The position numbers and the translations under genes are program-made. Shown here in pieces: positions 6,380 through 9,197 of a DNA stretch of 9,197 bases (position 1 is its first letter; every line of letters starts with the position of its first letter). The notes under the pieces were generated by a model, which did not search any database, had not been told where the DNA came from, and saw nothing but the letters and a program-made list of their open reading frames with translations. The stretch covers positions 1-9,197 of the forward strand of contig DAHVAA010000049.1 of NCBI GenBank assembly GCA_027314845.1. Reading direction: 5' to 3'. This DNA is from Thermoplasmata archaeon (GTDB taxonomy: Archaea; Thermoplasmatota; Thermoplasmata; UBA184).

Positions 6380-6535
6380 TAAGGCGCCCTCTCACCGGGA
6401 CTCCCGGAGGGGGCCCGGAAGCGCGAATGACGACCGATATTGAAAACGCTTTCAAGCCCCAGCCAAGGTGCGGAAAGTAGGACCCAGAAGCCGGAAGAAC
6501 CTGTTTTCCAGGGGGTCCGTCTGCGAAAAGGCAGG
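6380..6535. other. Non-coding gap between the transposase remnant and the surface protein gene
   Basis: About 155 bases with no supported gene. It contains ccggga-c-tcccgg (6395-6407), a short hairpin that may belong to the 3' end of the insertion element, and the AT-richer palindrome at 6440-6455. It is less GC-rich around 6430-6500 than its surroundings and follows the end of the minus-strand surface protein gene, so terminator function for that gene is possible; a short T-run (ccttttcgc on the minus strand, about 6524-6532) lies just past its stop. Confidence 0.4.
6440..6455. repeat. Inverted repeat ttgaaa-acgc-tttcaa
   Basis: This is a perfect 6-bp inverted repeat around a 4-bp spacer in an otherwise GC-rich region. 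It could be an operator-like site, part of an IS end, or a small hairpin after the surface protein gene. There is no adjacent start codon in either direction to support a regulatory role. Confidence 0.3.
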
Positions 6536-7939
6536 TTAGGGGCCCGGGGTACCGGACGGCAGCCGGTCGGGAATCTCCGAGGGATCCGCCGGTGACCGGC
6601 GGAGCGCCGTATCGATCCGGTCCAGCTGCTGGGAGGCCGCGTCGAACCGGCCGGCCTCGATCTCACTGAGGGCATGGCGCACAATCTTCAGGGCGACCGC
6701 TTTCGCCGGGTGGTCGTTCGGGAGCTCTCCGACCCGGGCCACCGAATCGCGTATCCGCGAGATGAGCTCGGGCGGAGGGCTCGCCGGTGGGGTCCGCTTG
6801 GGAGCCGCAGCGCGGCCCGGTCCGGGCGACCGCTTCCGCAGCGTTGGTCCCGCCGGCGGGGTCGACGGGGGCGGCGGCCGGCGGCGACGGAGGAAGGCGC
6901 CGAGGAGCACCACGACGACGAGGAGCACCGCCCCGCCGACGAGGTACGGGGCGTCGGCGAGGATCGTGGTGAGCGGGCTCTGCACGTGGGCGAAGTCGAT
7001 GATCGTGTGGAGCGCCGTTCCGTTCACGTGGACCCAGCCGCTCGCGGGCGACGCGAGGTAGCCACCCGGCGGGGTGACTTCGTAGGGGAAGCTACCGTTC
7101 GGGGAGAGGAGGGTGATTGACCCATTCGAGGTCGAGTAGGTGACCCCGTCGAACTGGAGCGACCAGGGCGTGCCGGTCTTGAGCCCGGACTGATTGAACT
7201 GGACCGCGTAGGTGAGCTCGGTCCAGACGATGCCGATTGTGACGGCGACGCCGGCGACCGTCACCTTGCCGTGGGAGGGCGACGGTCGCCAGCCGTCGAT
7301 TGGCAGCACCGCGTAGGCGAACGTCCCCCGGGGGAGATTAACGGTCAGCGTCACGCCCCGGGAGCTCACGATCGAGCCGTTCACGGCGACCGACCAGGTG
7401 GTCCCGGCGGCCAGGCTGGTCTGCTCGAAGACCACCGGGAAGGTCGTGGGCACGAACGTGATGAGCTCGGTGACATCGAAGCCCGAGACTCGGAGCTTCC
7501 CCGTGAGCTTCGAGGTCGTGTACTGCGGGTACGGCAGCACGGTGTAGGAGTAGGTGCCGTTCGGCTCCTGGAAGCTGATCGATCCCCTGGCGGTGCCGAG
7601 CAGACCGCTCAGAATCACCGACCACTCCGCCCCTGCCGGCAGCCCGGCCGGCACGAAGGTGACGTTGTAGTGGGCTCCCGAGCCGTTCCCCGCCGCGCCC
7701 CGCGTAGAACTCGGGCCATCTGCCGCCACGGCCGTGAGCTTCGGTGGCAGCGCGGGGGGGACGGCGAGGGCGGGTGGACCCCCCCGACCCTCGACCCGCG
7801 CGCCCGAGGGATGGGGATTCCGCGTTGGGAGGGCACCGCCCGGGACGCCGAGGAGGACCAGCGCGACCACCAGCAGCGCCCCGAGGGGCGGACCGATCCT
7901 TCGGCCGGAGGAGGGCGAGACCCACCCAGAGCGTGCCAC
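6536..7939 (-). CDS. Membrane-anchored surface protein with three tandem beta-type repeats
   Basis: I do not recognise a named family. From GTG at 7939 the protein is 467 residues: a basic N-terminus, a hydrophobic signal or anchor (about 16-35, LGALLVVALVLLGV), a Pro-rich linker, and three repeats of about 74 residues (91-163, 168-241, 244-317). Each repeat has the pattern V-F-x-x-x-(G/S)L-x-x-G-x-x-WSV/L, an NGS/NGT or PRGTF turn, then Y-x-V. A membrane helix (about 332-350) followed by RRRRPPPP sets a topology of outside repeats and a cytoplasmic tail. The tail has a Pro/Lys/Arg linker and a helical segment (391-447, PELISRIRD...LRR). Six or more N-glycosylation sequons lie in the repeats. 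Similar modules occur in secreted Thermoplasmata proteins (from memory). The frame is open up to TTG at 7984, but that codon is only 2 nt from AGGAGG and probably upstream of the transcription start, so GTG 7939 is preferred. The stop is TAA. Confidence 0.75.
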   Translation of the reverse strand: MARSGWVSPSSGRRIGPPLGALLVVALVLLGVPGGALPTRNPHPSGARVEGRGGPPALAVPPALPPKLTAVAADGPSSTRGAAGNGSGAHYNVTFVPAGLPAGAEWSVILSGLLGTARGSISFQEPNGTYSYTVLPYPQYTTSKLTGKLRVSGFDVTELITFVPTTFPVVFEQTSLAAGTTWSVAVNGSIVSSRGVTLTVNLPRGTFAYAVLPIDGWRPSPSHGKVTVAGVAVTIGIVWTELTYAVQFNQSGLKTGTPWSLQFDGVTYSTSNGSITLLSPNGSFPYEVTPPGGYLASPASGWVHVNGTALHTIIDFAHVQSPLTTILADAPYLVGGAVLLVVVVLLGAFLRRRRPPPPSTPPAGPTLRKRSPGPGRAAAPKRTPPASPPPELISRIRDSVARVGELPNDHPAKAVALKIVRHALSEIEAGRFDAASQQLDRIDTALRRSPADPSEIPDRLPSGTPGP

Positions 7940-7993
7940 AGGATTCCCGGGTCGGTCGGGGCGACCGACCCGCCGTCGAGCCAAGTCCTCCTA

Positions 7994-7999
7994 CTTAAC
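7994..7999 (-). promoter_or_regulatory. Possible TATA-like box for the surface protein gene
   Basis: GTTAAG on the minus strand is the only AT-rich hexamer in the divergent gap near this gene. Standard spacing places the transcript start near 7969, downstream of the TTG at 7984 and 30 nt before the GTG at 7939. AGGAGG at 7992-7987 would then lie outside the transcript. Confidence 0.35.
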
Positions 8000-8131
8000 G
8001 GTTGAAGCGGGGGTCTCAGTCCGCGCCCGGTTCGCAGGACCGCGCCGTCGCGGACGGGCACCCGGAGCGCGACCGCGCCGGGAAAGGAAGGGCTATGCCC
8101 CCGCACGGCCACGCCGGCAGGGCGTCCGAAC

Positions 8132-9197
8132 ATGAGCTCGGGGTCGATCTTCCACACCTACGACGTCCGAGGACGGTACGGGGTGGAGATTGGCCCGGAG
8201 GAGGTCCGACGGCTCGGGCGGGCGATCGCCGGCGTGCTCCCCGGGCCGTTCCTCATCTGCCGGGACACTCGTGTCGAGTCCCGCCGGTTCGAGCGCCACC
8301 TCCGGCGCGGTCTCGCTGGGGCGACGGTGCATGGGCTCGGGCTCCTGTCGACGCCCGCCGCGGCTTTCGTGGCGTGCTGGGCCGGCCGGACTGCGCTCGT
8401 CTGCTCGCCTTCCCACAACCCTGTCGGAGAGGTCGGGCTCAAGGGGTTCGACGCGACCGGCGCCCTCTTCTCGGGAGAGTGGGGCCGGATCCGCTCGGCG
8501 TACGATTCCGCTCCTGCTGCCGCCGGCGGCACCGACCGGGTCCGGAAGCCCCGGCGCCCTGCTCCCGCGCCGGTCTCCTCGCGCGCGGCGGTGGCGGCGT
8601 ACATCGGACATATTCGCCGGGAGCTCGAAGGAGCACCCATTGTCCTCGACCCCCGCGGCGGCGCGGTCTGCCGGCTCGCTGAAGGCGCCGCCGCCGCCTC
8701 CCGCGCCGTGGCCAGCTTCCTCGACGGGGTGCCCTCGCCCACATTCCACGGCCGCTCGCCGGAACCACGGCCGGAGGAGCTGGGAGGGCTTTCGACGGAG
8801 GTCCGGCGCCGGCGCGCGCTGCTCGGCGCAACCTTCGACGGCGACGGGGACCGGGTCCTCTTCGTGGACGCGAGGGGGCGGTACGTCGCGCCGGAGATCG
8901 TGGCGCTGGCGCTCCACCGCGCCCGGGGGTCCGCGGCCGGGGTCCTCGTCGCCTCCGCCGACGTCTCGCCGAGGATGGAGCGGTTCGCCCCCGTGGCCCG
9001 GTGCCGGGTGGGCAGCCGGTTCGTCCTCGAGACGATGCGACGGCGGCGTTCGACGGTGGGGGTGGAGGGCTCCGCGCACCTGTACTCCGGAAGCGACCTC
9101 GGCAGCTCCGACGGGCTCGCCGTGGCCCTGGAGCTGCTCGGGCTGGTGCGACGCGACCGTGCCCTCCTCGACCGCCTCCGGGCGGAGGTGGGCCCGT
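8132..9197 (+). CDS. Phosphoglucomutase/phosphomannomutase family protein (partial, 3' end outside window)
   Basis: 355 residues are visible; the family is about 450 long. Alpha-D-phosphohexomutases interconvert hexose 1- and 6-phosphates (glucose, mannose or glucosamine) for nucleotide-sugar and glycan synthesis. The N-terminus FHTYDVRGRYG (7-17) is the usual 'yDiRG' motif. The phosphoserine loop reads CSPSHNPVGEVGLKGFD with catalytic Ser94, in place of the common TASHNP. The Mg2+ loop is FDGDGDR (235-241, three Asp). The sugar-binding loop reads VEGSAHLYSG (311-320), corresponding to E-x-S-G-H with Ala for Gly, followed by SSDGLA. The spacing between phosphoserine and metal loop (142 residues) is normal. 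The last domain, which binds phosphate, is cut by the window edge. The ATG at 8132 starts just before the first strand; no Shine-Dalgarno sequence or clear TATA box is seen. Substrate (glucose, mannose or glucosamine phosphate) is undetermined, so no symbol is given. Confidence 0.9.
   Translation, partial: MSSGSIFHTYDVRGRYGVEIGPEEVRRLGRAIAGVLPGPFLICRDTRVESRRFERHLRRGLAGATVHGLGLLSTPAAAFVACWAGRTALVCSPSHNPVGEVGLKGFDATGALFSGEWGRIRSAYDSAPAAAGGTDRVRKPRRPAPAPVSSRAAVAAYIGHIRRELEGAPIVLDPRGGAVCRLAEGAAAASRAVASFLDGVPSPTFHGRSPEPRPEELGGLSTEVRRRRALLGATFDGDGDRVLFVDARGRYVAPEIVALALHRARGSAAGVLVASADVSPRMERFAPVARCRVGSRFVLETMRRRRSTVGVEGSAHLYSGSDLGSSDGLAVALELLGLVRRDRALLDRLRAEVGP

Noticed and set aside
8093..9079. 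Minus-strand open frame of 328 codons opposite the phosphohexomutase
   Set aside because: The plus strand has the full set of phosphohexomutase motifs; the minus frame is a GC-driven shadow.
1..9197. CRISPR array, tRNA, rRNA, toxin-antitoxin or defence system
   Set aside because: No regularly spaced repeats, cloverleaf-like segments, rRNA motifs or defence-family motifs were found on either strand; the repeats seen are short and isolated.

Overview
The window looks like a chromosomal segment of a GC-rich archaeon, most likely from the Thermoplasmata/Thermoplasmatota side. Three things suggest this. ATP sulfurylase has the zinc-site-containing prokaryotic/archaeal form. Three genes have an archaeal TATA-like box centred 26-28 nt upstream of the start codon with almost no room for a leader, which is leaderless transcription. 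A surface protein carries the repeated 'GL..GT.WSV / NGTY.Y.V' module that I associate with secreted proteins of uncultured Thermoplasmata. The lineage is inferred from these features, not from a marker gene.

Layout, left to right. Positions 1-285 are the 3' end of a sulfatase. A gene-poor stretch follows, then a decayed IS1182-like element on the minus strand (transposase 588-1873, one internal TAG and one frameshift). Directly beyond it is the C-terminal remnant of a PF04185-type phosphoesterase (about 1931-2342, plus). An intact type I phosphodiesterase/nucleotide pyrophosphatase-like enzyme of the alkaline phosphatase superfamily (2435-3868, minus) is divergent from a complete ATP sulfurylase gene, sat (4005-5168, plus); the two share a 136-bp promoter region. 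Past sat lies a convergent C-terminal scrap of a PQQ/beta-propeller surface protein (about 5165-5381, minus). It abuts a second decayed transposase, IS4/IS701-like and truncated at its 5' end (about 5376-6379, plus). A repeat-containing membrane-anchored surface protein (6536-7939, minus) is then divergent from a phosphoglucomutase/phosphomannomutase-family gene (8132 to the window edge, plus).

Functionally, the intact genes concern sulfate activation (Sat), hydrolysis of sulfate or phosphate esters (sulfatase, phosphodiesterase), hexose-phosphate metabolism (the mutase) and a probably glycosylated cell-surface protein. A role in making or turning over sulfated or phosphorylated surface glycans is a reasonable inference but is not shown by the sequence. 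The two insertion-sequence remnants each sit beside a truncated gene, so this is a degrading, rearranged accessory stretch between conserved genes. I found no CRISPR array, tRNA, rRNA or defence system.
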